This document shows, piece after piece, positions 1-6,364 of a stretch of DNA of 21,646 nt. Source of the stretch: a virus. How positions within the stretch are numbered: the first letter of the stretch is position 1; each line of letters opens with the position of its first letter. The stretch covers positions 1 through 21,646 of the IMG/VR virus record IMGVR_UViG_3300025151_000350. One strand, written 5' to 3'. The position numbers and the translations under genes are program-made. Under the pieces are notes generated by a model. The model ran no database searches and had not been told where the DNA came from. It saw nothing but the letters and a program-made list of their open reading frames with translations.

Positions 1-702
1 CAAAACCGGTTTCCCAAAGTGTACCGCCCTCGGCAAGAGCGCGGACGAATACTGCGTGTGCCGGACATCCGCTCCATAGATATGTCGCAAGGCACTTGGC
101 TCGTTATGGCACAAGCCCGTTTTATGCTGCACCCGATTATGCAAGAGCTTAAAAACAGCGGCTATTTATTTGAAAAACAAGACGGGTCTAGGTCCATTCC
201 GCACAAAATGTCCGTGGCTATTAATGGCTGGGAGGCCATGCGGAAAGGGCGGGTGATTACCTGCGGCACGGCGCAGGCCATCTACTCTTATATGTCGGGC
301 AACGGGGTGCGTATCAAACGGGGCTATAAAAAGATAGAGGCCCACGATAACGAAATGTTTGGACTAACCGACTTACAAGAACATTTTGGTCTATTGGCTA
401 CGAATGAGATGATCTGGCACGAGGCCATGGATAAAATACCAGAGGGGGACAGGGCATACATCACGGCCCTTCTCCGGCGAGGCGAGAAGTTCAACGCCAA
501 GCCCCGAATAAGATTGTCCACGATCCACGGAACAAAAGGTGGAGAGGCAGAAAACGTTGTAATCCTACCGGATTTGACCGCCGCGGCGTTAGACACGCCG
601 GGGGACGATCTTCACCGCGTTTTTTACGTGGGGGTGACGCGGGCCCTTCAGAACCTTTACATCTTAGAACCTGAAGACTATTTAAGAGCATACGCTTTAT
701 GA
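1..702 (+). CDS. UvrD/Rep-like superfamily 1 helicase, C-terminal part (5' end outside window)
   Basis: The reading frame is open from base 1, so the true start lies upstream; 233 residues are visible. Near the C-terminus it has the SF1A helicase motif V region (STIHGTKGGEAENVVIL, about bases 520-570) and motif VI (RVFYVGVTRALQNLYIL, about 616-669). These are the ATP-binding and coupling motifs of UvrD/PcrA/Rep helicases, which unwind DNA 3' to 5' using ATP. The Walker A motif must be upstream. It is followed directly by a zinc-ribbon gene and PolA, which fits a replication or recombination role. The family assignment is firm; the exact subfamily is not. Confidence 0.88.
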   Translation, partial: QNRFPKVYRPRQERGRILRVPDIRSIDMSQGTWLVMAQARFMLHPIMQELKNSGYLFEKQDGSRSIPHKMSVAINGWEAMRKGRVITCGTAQAIYSYMSGNGVRIKRGYKKIEAHDNEMFGLTDLQEHFGLLATNEMIWHEAMDKIPEGDRAYITALLRRGEKFNAKPRIRLSTIHGTKGGEAENVVILPDLTAAALDTPGDDLHRVFYVGVTRALQNLYILEPEDYLRAYAL

Positions 703-716
703 AAAAGGAAACAGAA

Positions 717-857
717 ATGAGTCGAATACCCTGTCCAAAATGTGCCAACAAGGCAGAAGAAGTCATTAACGCTGAAAAGCAATTACGTTTAGGCTGGTGG
801 TGCCCGGTGTGCAACCACTTTGAGCAAGCAATCTATCGCGAGCGAAAGGTGGCCTAA
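717..857 (+). CDS. small zinc-ribbon protein
   Basis: 46 residues with two CxxC knuckles (C6/C9 in CPKC and C29/C32 in CPVC), so it probably binds one zinc. The ATG at 717 is chosen because GGA lies 7 bases upstream. An in-frame ATG at 699 overlaps the helicase stop (ATGA) and would add six residues. Its TAA overlaps the PolA ATG (TAATG), so the two are probably translationally coupled. Zinc ribbons of this size are often nucleic-acid or protein binding, but nothing here defines the partner. Confidence 0.75.
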   Translation: MSRIPCPKCANKAEEVINAEKQLRLGWWCPVCNHFEQAIYRERKVA

Positions 858-2764
858 TGACAACCGGTAAACTGCAAATGGCTATGTTCCCGCCGAAGAG
901 CGATTGGGTGCCCCCTGTTGAGCTTCCCGACATTTTTGACGCGGACGAAATTGCCATCGACGTAGAAACCCGCGACCCGAATCTAAAGCAGAAGGGACCG
1001 GGCTGGCCTACGGGCGATGGTGAAGTGGTGGGCTATGCCATCGCAGTTTCCGGGTGGAAATGCTACATCCCCGTCGGCCATGCTGGCGGGGGTAACCTCG
1101 ACAAACGCATTGTGAGCAAGTGGCTTAAAAAAGTATTTGAGTCACCTGCTGACAAAATCATGCACAACGCCCAGTACGACCTTGGCTGGATTCGCGCCAT
1201 GGGGTTTGAGGTTAAGGGCCGCGTAATCGACACAATGATTACCGCTAGCCTGATTGATGAGAACCGGTTCAGCTACAGCCTGAATGCGCTCTGCTACGAC
1301 CATCTGGGCAAGACAAAATCCGAAAAGACTCTGGTGGAGGCGGCCAAGGAGTTTGGCGTTGATCCCAAGGGCGAGATGTGGAAGCTGCCCGCGATGTATG
1401 TGGGGCCCTACGCAGAGACCGATGCCGAGATCACACTGGAGCTTTGGAGCCACTTCAAGACCTTGCTCAACCGGGAAGATCTTTGGGACGTTTGGCGGCT
1501 AGAGATAGACCTGCTCCCGCATCTGGTAGAGATGACCATGCGCGGTATCCGGGTAGACATTGACCGCGCTGAACGGACCAAGCAAGTCTTGATGAAGCAA
1601 GAAAAGGAAGTCATCAAAAAGATCAAAGCGCTGACAGGAAGCAACGTTGAGATCTGGGCGGCTCAATCTATAGCCAAGGCATTTGACGGACTAGGCCTGC
1701 CGTACCCCAAGACAGACAAAGGCTCGCCCAGTTTTACAAAACAGTTTTTATCGGAACACCAGCATGAGCTTGCACAGTTGATCGTGAAGGCTCGCAATCT
1801 CAACAAGACCAACGGAAACTTTATTGACGGCATATTAAAGTTCACTCATGACGGGAGAATACACAGCCATATCAATCAGTTACGTTCGGATGACGGCGGC
1901 ACAGTGTCGGGCCGCATCTCCATGAACTCGCCCAACCTTCAGCAGATCCCGGCCCGCGATCCACAACTGGGCCCCATGATCCGCTCTTTGTTCCTCCCGG
2001 AAGAAGGCCAGCAGTGGGCGGCGATTGACTTCTCGCAACAGGAGCCACGGATCTTGGTCCATTTCGCCAAGAACTACGGCGACTATAAAAACATGCCGAT
2101 GCCCGGGGTAGAGGATTTCGTGGACGGCTATCGCAACGACCCCAACATGGACTTCCACAGCATGGTGAGTGAAATGGCGGGCATTCCGCGGAAACAAGCC
2201 AAGGTCATCAACCTTGGCATGATGTACGGTATGGGCGTGAACAAACTGTCCGACCAACTCGACCTCAGTGTCGAAGAAGCAAAGGCCCTGACCCAGCAAT
2301 ACCACAAGAGGGTCCCGTTTGTGAAAGGCCTGATGCGTGGCGTACAGAACAAGCTTGACGACCCACGGTCCTCGGGCAGTCTCCGTTCTCTTCGGGGCCG
2401 GAAGTGTCGCTTTGATCTATGGGAGCCGGACAGCTTTCAAATGCACAAGGCTCTTCCCCGTGATGAAGCAATCTCGGTCCACGGGCCTACTACACGCCTT
2501 CGACGCGCATACACGTACAAGGCCCTCAATCGGCTCATACAGGCTTCGGCGGCGGACATGACCAAGCAGGCGATGGTGAACGTTTGTGCCGCAGGGAGCG
2601 TCCCAATGCTTCAGGTGCATGATGAGCTTGCTTTCTCCGTCGAAAGCGCAGAGCAGGCAAAAGAATTGGCAGAAATAATGGAACAATCCGTTCCGTTACA
2701 AGTCCCGAACAAATGCGATGTGGATCTGGGTCCTAGCTGGGGCGAATGCGAAGAGCTTGAATAG
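857..2764 (+). CDS. polA: family A DNA polymerase with 3'-5' exonuclease domain
   Basis: 635 residues, the usual size for a phage PolA without the 5' nuclease domain. Exonuclease (DEDD) motifs are complete: I at D35/E37 (IDVET), II at HNAQYD with D108, III at YAETD with Y185 and D189. Polymerase motif A is DFSQQEPR (D391, E396, R398), motif B is RKQAKVINLGMMYG (K449, Y457) and motif C is QVHDE (D589, E590). It is predicted to be a proofreading replicative polymerase. The residue matching E. coli Pol I Phe762 is Leu453. AAAGGTGG precedes the ATG. It follows a helicase and a zinc-ribbon gene, so these three probably form part of the replication module. Confidence 0.97.
   Translation: MTTGKLQMAMFPPKSDWVPPVELPDIFDADEIAIDVETRDPNLKQKGPGWPTGDGEVVGYAIAVSGWKCYIPVGHAGGGNLDKRIVSKWLKKVFESPADKIMHNAQYDLGWIRAMGFEVKGRVIDTMITASLIDENRFSYSLNALCYDHLGKTKSEKTLVEAAKEFGVDPKGEMWKLPAMYVGPYAETDAEITLELWSHFKTLLNREDLWDVWRLEIDLLPHLVEMTMRGIRVDIDRAERTKQVLMKQEKEVIKKIKALTGSNVEIWAAQSIAKAFDGLGLPYPKTDKGSPSFTKQFLSEHQHELAQLIVKARNLNKTNGNFIDGILKFTHDGRIHSHINQLRSDDGGTVSGRISMNSPNLQQIPARDPQLGPMIRSLFLPEEGQQWAAIDFSQQEPRILVHFAKNYGDYKNMPMPGVEDFVDGYRNDPNMDFHSMVSEMAGIPRKQAKVINLGMMYGMGVNKLSDQLDLSVEEAKALTQQYHKRVPFVKGLMRGVQNKLDDPRSSGSLRSLRGRKCRFDLWEPDSFQMHKALPRDEAISVHGPTTRLRRAYTYKALNRLIQASAADMTKQAMVNVCAAGSVPMLQVHDELAFSVESAEQAKELAEIMEQSVPLQVPNKCDVDLGPSWGECEELE
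2473..2487 (+). repeat. dispersed 15-mer variant
   Basis: CTCGGTCCACGGGCC inside polA (codes SVHGP), 14 of 15 with the 5149 copy. Confidence 0.45.
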
Positions 2765-2774
2765 GGCGCAAAAT

Positions 2775-2805
2775 GGCCCTATACTGTCCCATACTTGTGT
2801 AGGAG
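2775..2805 (+). promoter_or_regulatory. probable promoter and RBS for the ribbon-helix-helix gene
   Basis: TATACT at 2780-2785 and CATACT about 10 bases later are good -10 candidates just after the PolA stop. AGGAG at 2801-2805 is a strong ribosome-binding site 7 bases before the ATG. The -35 is not clear. Confidence 0.45.
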
Positions 2806-2812
2806 ATGTCCC

Positions 2813-3046
2813 ATGGATACAACAAAATGGAAGTCGGTTTTGCTGCCGAGAGATGTGTACGAAGAGGTTGTAGTAATCGCTCGTGTAGAAGGCCGAACCA
2901 TTAGTGGTCAACTTCGCTACATTGTCGAAGCATGGAAGCAAGAGAATTTATCTAACCGCGATCAGGAATACATCGTGGATCAGATCAAAGAGTTTAAGAA
3001 AGAAACGGGCACTGAAGCTTTGACTTCAAAAAGTTATTCGATATGA
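2813..3046 (+). CDS. ribbon-helix-helix (Arc/CopG-like) DNA-binding protein
   Basis: 77 residues. The N-terminal pattern SVLLPRDVYEEVVVIARVEG then RTISGQLRYIVEAW fits the ribbon-helix-helix fold: a short beta strand with alternating hydrophobics, an amphipathic helix, a turn with G-R-T, and a second helix. Such dimers bind short palindromic operators. The C-terminal half is charged and helical. The start is fixed by AGGAG 7 bases upstream; an in-frame ATG at 2795 lies before the RBS and is rejected. The stop overlaps the next start (ATGA). It is the best local candidate for the regulator acting on the promoter boxes seen elsewhere, but that link is inference. Confidence 0.72.
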   Translation: MDTTKWKSVLLPRDVYEEVVVIARVEGRTISGQLRYIVEAWKQENLSNRDQEYIVDQIKEFKKETGTEALTSKSYSI

Positions 3047-3213
3047 CGTTTAGTGTTATGCAGGCCGAGTTTGATAAGGCCTTGAAAAAATTGGAAAAAG
3101 GTTACGAAGAAGGGAAGGTAGACAAGTCCGACTTCGATAAGTTGCACATTTGGCATGAATTTCTCAAGGCAAAGGTTGATGCGGAGCGAGAAAAGAATGC
3201 CAAAGAACTTTGA
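3043..3213 (+). CDS. small helical protein of unknown function
   Basis: 56 residues (starting MTFSVMQAEFDKALKKLEKG), strongly charged with heptad-like hydrophobics, so probably one or two helices or a coiled coil. Its ATG overlaps the preceding TGA (ATGA), and its end overlaps the DUF3310 start by 17 bases. That polycistronic layout and the natural amino acid pattern support real coding. No family recognised. Confidence 0.65.
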   Translation: MTFSVMQAEFDKALKKLEKGYEEGKVDKSDFDKLHIWHEFLKAKVDAEREKNAKEL

Positions 3214-3436
3214 CAACGTAACCTGCCCTTCGCATTACAACCAAGGTGATGTCGAGTGCATCGACGGCATCAAGGCCAGCATGTCTCCTGAAGGTTTTCA
3301 GGGGTATCTCAAGGGGAACATCCAAAAGTACATATGGAGATACGAGATAAAAAAAGAGCCTGTAGAGGACCTGCGGAAGGCCCGTTGGTACTTGGACCGT
3401 CTCATTATGGAGCTAGTAAATGGCACCATGGAGTAG
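3197..3436 (+). CDS. DUF3310 family phage protein
   Basis: 79 residues. The conserved DUF3310 pattern is clear: SHYNQGDVECIDGIKASMS near the N-terminus, then GYLKGNIQKYIWRYEIK and EDLRKARWYLDRLI. This domain occurs in many tailed phages and in the T7 gp1.7 nucleotide-metabolism protein. Its biochemical role outside T7 is not established. The start is the ATG at 3197 with CGGAG about 10 bases upstream; an in-frame ATG at 3155 would add 14 residues lying fully within the upstream gene. It belongs to the same apparent operon as the RHH gene. Confidence 0.88.
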   Translation: MPKNFDNVTCPSHYNQGDVECIDGIKASMSPEGFQGYLKGNIQKYIWRYEIKKEPVEDLRKARWYLDRLIMELVNGTME

Positions 3437-3459
3437 ACTCCCGGGATGCCCAGCTAGCC

Positions 3460-3597
3460 GTGCAAGCAGCGCACCAGATGGCGGATCGGTTCAACCGCAA
3501 CATGGCAATACAGCACGACTTGTCTGTAGTGCCTGAAGCCGAAGCAACAAAAGAGATTCTTGAGGTAGTAAGGCCCGATTGGTATACTACGCCTTGA
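3460..3597 (+). CDS. short hypothetical protein, start uncertain
   Basis: The frame reads like protein from just after the DUF3310 stop (GVDSRDAQLAVQAAHQMADR onward) to the TGA at 3595-3597, but no good start is visible. GTG at 3460 (45 residues) and ATG at 3478 (39 residues) both lack a ribosome-binding site. The frame is -1 relative to DUF3310, so it may be reached by coupling or by frameshift. The last bases also hold the promoter of the downstream small RNA. Function unknown. Confidence 0.4.
   Translation: MQAAHQMADRFNRNMAIQHDLSVVPEAEATKEILEVVRPDWYTTP
3560..3588 (+). promoter_or_regulatory. strong sigma70-like promoter for the small RNA
   Basis: TTGAGG (3560-3565), a 17-base spacer and TATACT (3583-3588), with TGG immediately before the -10 as an extended -10. 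It lies inside the end of the upstream ORF, as expected for an independently transcribed small RNA. Predicted start is about 3595. Confidence 0.65.
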
Positions 3598-3702
3598 CGG
3601 TCATTCCGTCATTTCAAACGTTTTAGGATTCTAGTAGGCTTTTCTCCCAAAGTGAGTTGAACTGAATCCGACTCCCAGCCCCCCGCAAAGGGGGGCTTTT
3701 TT
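3595..3702 (+). ncRNA. candidate small regulatory RNA with anti-RBS loop
   Basis: About 108 nt between a strong promoter and an intrinsic terminator, with no ORF. Three stem-loops can be drawn. SL1 is TGACGG/CCGTCA (3595-3600 with 3606-3611). SL2 is closed by GGATTC/GAATCC (3626-3631 with 3664-3669), extended by AGT/ACT, with an inner CTTT/AAAG stem showing a TCTCCC loop (3643-3648). SL3 is the terminator. TCTCCCAAAGT (3643-3653) is the exact reverse complement of ACTTTGGGAGA, the ribosome-binding element in seven leaders of this window. Complementarity reaches 14 nt for the leader at 7068-7081. C-rich loops that bind Shine-Dalgarno sequences are a known bacterial sRNA mechanism; its use here is inference. 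Confidence 0.6.
3677..3702 (+). terminator. intrinsic terminator
   Basis: Perfect 8-bp stem AGCCCCCC/GGGGGGCT (3677-3684 with 3690-3697), 5-base loop and T6. It ends the small RNA and the rightward left-hand operon, just before a convergent minus-strand gene. Confidence 0.9.
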
Positions 3703-3703
3703 A

Positions 3704-3967
3704 TTAATGGATGGTGTCCCCATCGCCGGGCGAAAGATTACCTACCTGTAGGAAACAGGGCCCGGTTTCTCCCAAGTAAATCCCAACAATATTGAACTCA
3801 ACGAATTCTTTTGCTTCGTCCCATGTCATGTCGATGCTGTCGTCCATAACAATTTTGATCATTTTCTGAACGTCGTAGACCAACACTTCTTCATCGCCGT
3901 CTTTTGTGGAAACCGTGCCAATTCCAAGAATGGCTTCGTCAAATCCCTCTGGCCCCATCATTTGCAT
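3704..3967 (-). CDS. conserved-looking phage protein, unknown function
   Basis: 87 residues, acidic (for example EAILGIGTVSTKDGDEEV and DSIDMTWDEAKEFVEFNI). It has its own minus-strand promoter-like box (GTATACGATAATATAGG, 3978-3994) and a purine-rich GGTCGAGG about 5 bases before the ATG, which supports real expression. It is convergent to the small RNA. No domain recognised. Confidence 0.7.
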   Translation of the reverse strand: MQMMGPEGFDEAILGIGTVSTKDGDEEVLVYDVQKMIKIVMDDSIDMTWDEAKEFVEFNIVGIYLGETGPCFLQVGNLSPGDGDTIH

Positions 3968-3977
3968 TCAACCTCGA

Positions 3978-3994
3978 CCTATATTATCGTATAC
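3978..3994 (-). promoter_or_regulatory. promoter-like box for the minus-strand gene
   Basis: Read on the minus strand: GTATACGATAATATAGG. It matches 15 of 17 bases of the plus-strand box at 6984-7000 (GTATGCGATGATATAGG), so it belongs to the same repeated promoter family. Confidence 0.5.
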
Positions 3995-4027
3995 AAATAT
4001 TTTGCTGCCCCCGAATTGGATTTTAAC

Positions 4028-4840
4028 ATGGACCTGATTAAAGCCATTGACGGTGGGACAGAAAGAAACTCAGAAAGCGAGCGCCGTTGTTACATCGGTG
4101 CAAGTAACGTCGGCCATCCTTGCCGGGCCTTCCTCCAGTTTAGCCTTCGTGGTTACCCGCAGAAAAAAGTTCCCCCCGCAGTAAAAAGAATTTTTGAGAT
4201 AGGCCACATCATTGAAGACCTTGTGGTTAGAGACTTGAAAAAAGCTGGGGCCACCGTCTACGAAGTCGATCCTAAAACCAAAGAACAGTTTGAATACACC
4301 TCGTTTGGCGGACACTTGCGCGGCCACGCCGACGGTATCATCGCGCTTGGCGAAGATAAGGCCACCCCTGAGATCCTTGAGATCAAATCCATGAACGATA
4401 AAAAGTGGATGATGTTTCGGGACAGGGGCATCCACAAAAGCCACCCTATCTACTACTACCAAACGCAATTGCTAATGGGGTTATCCGGGGCAAAAGGCGC
4501 ATGGATGGTGGCATACAACAAAAACAACTCCACCTACCACGCAGAACACGTGCCCTACAACCACAACGATTATGTTTTCCTGATCTACAAAGTTATGTCC
4601 GTGGTCCGGGACTTGTCGGCAAAGAAGATTTCGAGTGACCCACGAAACTTCCACTGCCGTTATTGCAACTACCGCCCACATTGCTGGCCAGAGGGAGAAG
4701 TATCCCTGCCCCTCCCTGTTGAGTGCCGAACATGTAAGCACAGCAAACCAGTTGGTAACCGCAAATGGTTTTGCACGTTGCACAAGTCTCGGGCCACGGA
4801 CCCCTGTTCACAGTGGTACAAAGTGGAGTCTACCGAATAA
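4028..4840 (+). CDS. Cas4/RecB-like PD-(D/E)XK exonuclease with Fe-S cluster motif
   Basis: 270 residues. Nuclease core in order: GHIIED with H60 and E63, HADG with D102, EIK with E118 and K120, then a YYYQTQLL segment (Q145) resembling the RecB QxxxY motif. One cysteine (C32) precedes the core and three follow it (C210, C213, C219 in HCRYCNYRPHC), the layout that holds a 4Fe-4S cluster in Cas4 and AddB nucleases. A C-terminal extension carries further cysteines (CRTC and two more), perhaps a zinc site. The ATG at 4028 fits the domain start; an in-frame ATG at 3962 would run through the minus-strand promoter and is rejected. No cas1, cas2 or CRISPR array is nearby, so a recombination or end-processing role is likely. 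Confidence 0.85.
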   Translation: MDLIKAIDGGTERNSESERRCYIGASNVGHPCRAFLQFSLRGYPQKKVPPAVKRIFEIGHIIEDLVVRDLKKAGATVYEVDPKTKEQFEYTSFGGHLRGHADGIIALGEDKATPEILEIKSMNDKKWMMFRDRGIHKSHPIYYYQTQLLMGLSGAKGAWMVAYNKNNSTYHAEHVPYNHNDYVFLIYKVMSVVRDLSAKKISSDPRNFHCRYCNYRPHCWPEGEVSLPLPVECRTCKHSKPVGNRKWFCTLHKSRATDPCSQWYKVESTE

Positions 4841-5040
4841 TGAGTATGCGCGACGTTTCACGGCCCACGGTCCAATCCGGGGATGTTTGTTGGTATTGCC
4901 GGGGCCGCCTGATCTGGGGCGGCGATCACGACCTCTCGGAAGAAGAAGAGTTTTTCGACATGTCCAGCAATCTCTCCTGCTCGGACTGCGGCGCACACGT
5001 TATCTACTATCGCCTGAAGGACGAAGAAGATGACGATTAA
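4840..5040 (+). CDS. acidic zinc-ribbon protein
   Basis: 66 residues with CWYC (C17/C20) and CSDC (C47/C50) separated by an acidic stretch, consistent with one zinc. The ATG overlaps the nuclease stop (TAATG) and GGAG lies about 10 bases upstream. Likely cotranslated with the Cas4-like nuclease. Partner unknown. Confidence 0.7.
   Translation: MSMRDVSRPTVQSGDVCWYCRGRLIWGGDHDLSEEEEFFDMSSNLSCSDCGAHVIYYRLKDEEDDD
4859..4873 (+). repeat. dispersed 15-mer variant
   Basis: CACGGCCCACGGTCC, 13 of 15 with the 5149 copy. Confidence 0.4.
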
Positions 5041-5251
5041 GCGCATCCACATCAACCAGCACATCATTCGCCGTAACGCCAAGACCGGGGATCGGGAGCC
5101 CGTGATCACCGTCAAAGAAGGAAAAAAGAATACCTACGGACAAAGCGTCACGGTCCACGGGCCAAGTAAAGTTGTGTACTCCCCGGACAAGCCCCTGTCA
5201 TGCGGCGCAAAGGTCTGGGTGGAAACTACCGCAGAAGTGGAGATTTGTTAA
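5030..5251 (+). CDS. small basic protein, unknown function
   Basis: 73 residues, basic in the N-terminal half (MTIKRIHINQHIIRRNAKTG) with beta-like segments later. It overlaps the preceding gene by 11 bases and its TAA overlaps the next ATG, typical of this compact operon. The TVHGP segment is encoded by one copy of the dispersed 15-mer (5149-5163). No family recognised. Confidence 0.6.
   Translation: MTIKRIHINQHIIRRNAKTGDREPVITVKEGKKNTYGQSVTVHGPSKVVYSPDKPLSCGAKVWVETTAEVEIC
5149..5163 (+). repeat. dispersed 15-mer copy
   Basis: CACGGTCCACGGGCC. Related copies lie at 2473-2487, 4859-4873, 6029-6043, 7673-7687 and 20811-20825. Confidence 0.6.
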
Positions 5252-5334
5252 TGGAAGACAAAGAACGCATCCAGCCGGATTGGAAGGACTACTTCATCAT
5301 GGGGTTGCTTTTATTAATTATGACCCTAGTATGA
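5251..5334 (+). CDS. 27-residue single-span membrane peptide
   Basis: MEDKERIQPDWKDYF followed by the hydrophobic IMGLLLLIMTLV. A charged head and one C-terminal membrane span. The ATG overlaps the previous TAA. Very small, but the amphiphilic layout and overlap support it. It could have a lysis- or membrane-related role; that is a guess. Confidence 0.5.
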   Translation: MEDKERIQPDWKDYFIMGLLLLIMTLV

Positions 5335-5364
5335 AGGCACCTAATCGCATGTTGGGGCAGGCGG

Positions 5365-5880
5365 TTGAAAAAATACCCATGCCATTGGTGTGGCGAAGAA
5401 AAATTATATAGAGACTTTGCGGCCCGCTTCAAAAAGGGCGGCAAGCTAGTCCGTTACAGAAGCCAAGCGCCAAGCTGCTCTGCTTGCGACGTTAAACGTC
5501 AAAGCGAAAGCATTCACAAAAACCGTATCAACTTCCTCAACACGAAGTTGCGGGACATCGAACGCCGGGCAAAAAAAGACGGTCACAAACTTTCAGTCAA
5601 ATGCACCGTCGATTTTTTCTTGCAACTGTTTGAGGCGCAACAAGGCCTGTGCGCCATCACCGGACTGCCTATGACATGGGGTCACGAAAACCAACACGGC
5701 AACAGCGGCAACCGGCGCGGCACTAACATATCAATAGATCGGATAAATTCCGACCAAATGTACAGCCCGGAAAACGTCCGCCTCGTCTGTGACCGCGTCA
5801 ACAAAATACGATCCAATATGGACGACACCGACCTCTACTTCTGGTGCGCCCAAATTGCAGCAAGTATCCGAAGAATCTAA
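5365..5880 (+). CDS. HNH-type endonuclease with N-terminal zinc knuckle
   Basis: 171 residues from a TTG start with a purine-rich GGGGCAGG upstream. N-terminal CHWC (C6/C9) and CSAC (C38/C41) look like a zinc finger. The C-terminal half has LCAITGLPMTW (C95), SIDRINSD (D125) and YSPENVRLVC then N146, the pattern of phage HNH nucleases that often act as homing enzymes or stand-alone nicking enzymes. It may be a mobile insertion in the operon. The end overlaps the minus-strand gene by 4 bases. An overlapping 26-codon ORF at 5331-5411 is not annotated. Confidence 0.8.
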   Translation: MKKYPCHWCGEEKLYRDFAARFKKGGKLVRYRSQAPSCSACDVKRQSESIHKNRINFLNTKLRDIERRAKKDGHKLSVKCTVDFFLQLFEAQQGLCAITGLPMTWGHENQHGNSGNRRGTNISIDRINSDQMYSPENVRLVCDRVNKIRSNMDDTDLYFWCAQIAASIRRI

Positions 5881-6038
5881 CCCTTGCGAAGCTTTTTGGC
5901 CGCGTCTTCAATTAGCTTCAGCCGCTTCTCGTAAAACGACATCGACTCTTCACCGACCTCGGCCATCGGATCTTCCTCCACGTAATGCTCTGCCTCTTCC
6001 AGCGCGTCTTCCCACTCGTCCCCCGGATCACGGTTCAC
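5877..6038 (-). CDS. 53-residue acidic helical protein
   Basis: Starts with GTG overlapping the stop of the upstream minus-strand gene (GTGA), with GGAG about 8 bases before it: translational coupling. The sequence begins VNRDPGDEWEDALEEAEHYV and ends in a basic helix (KLIEDAAKKLRKG). Alternating acidic and hydrophobic residues suggest helices. It converges with the HNH gene. Function unknown. Confidence 0.65.
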   Translation of the reverse strand: MNRDPGDEWEDALEEAEHYVEEDPMAEVGEESMSFYEKRLKLIEDAAKKLRKG

Positions 6039-6043
6039 GGGCC
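6029..6043 (+). repeat. dispersed 15-mer copy
   Basis: CACGGTTCACGGGCC, identical to the copy at 7673-7687. It spans the overlap of two minus-strand genes. Confidence 0.6.
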
Positions 6044-6292
6044 TAGCTCCGTAATGCTCATGACCCAGCCCATGGGGATGGCAATCTCAGCATCACCCTC
6101 GACTACGTTTCCGTCGGCATCTGGAATGATGTGCGGACAGACAATCAAGCGCTCTTCATCCATGTGAATTACTGCGCCACAAGACAGGATCGTCGCTTCA
6201 CGGATCTGCTTCAGATCTTCCAGCGGCCTCCAGCCCTCTTTTGTTCCCCCACATGCATCGCGCCACTCAACTAAATAAAGCTTGGTGTTCAT
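6035..6292 (-). CDS. unknown phage protein
   Basis: 85 residues starting MNTKLYLVEWRDACGGTKEG, with a compact mixed alpha/beta look and 3 cysteines. No obvious ribosome-binding site, so it may be leaderless or poorly expressed. It is divergent from the gene at 6365, sharing a 72-bp control region, and coupled to the 53-residue gene downstream. Confidence 0.65.
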   Translation of the reverse strand: MNTKLYLVEWRDACGGTKEGWRPLEDLKQIREATILSCGAVIHMDEERLIVCPHIIPDADGNVVEGDAEIAIPMGWVMSITELGP

Positions 6293-6308
6293 CTTGTATA
6301 CGACTCGT

Positions 6309-6321
6309 GTATGCGATAAAG
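6309..6321 (+). promoter_or_regulatory. GTATGCGATA promoter-like box in divergent region
   Basis: GTATGCGATAAAG, the same box as in the cassette leaders, 43 bases before the ATG at 6365. A GTATACGA half-like copy sits just to its left (6297-6304), so the divergent region may carry paired sites. Confidence 0.5.
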
Positions 6322-6364
6322 TATTGTTCTACCTTTAAGCCTACTACATAACCGAGGAAAAAGA

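Noticed and set aside
11-21. TTCCCAAAGTG inside the helicase as another anti-leader site
   Set aside because: It lies in conserved coding sequence; a chance match is the simpler explanation.
3640-3702. tRNA-like 3' end around GAACTGAATCC
   Set aside because: No acceptor pairing, no D-arm, no canonical T-loop and no CCA; the segment is better explained as a stem-loop of the small RNA.
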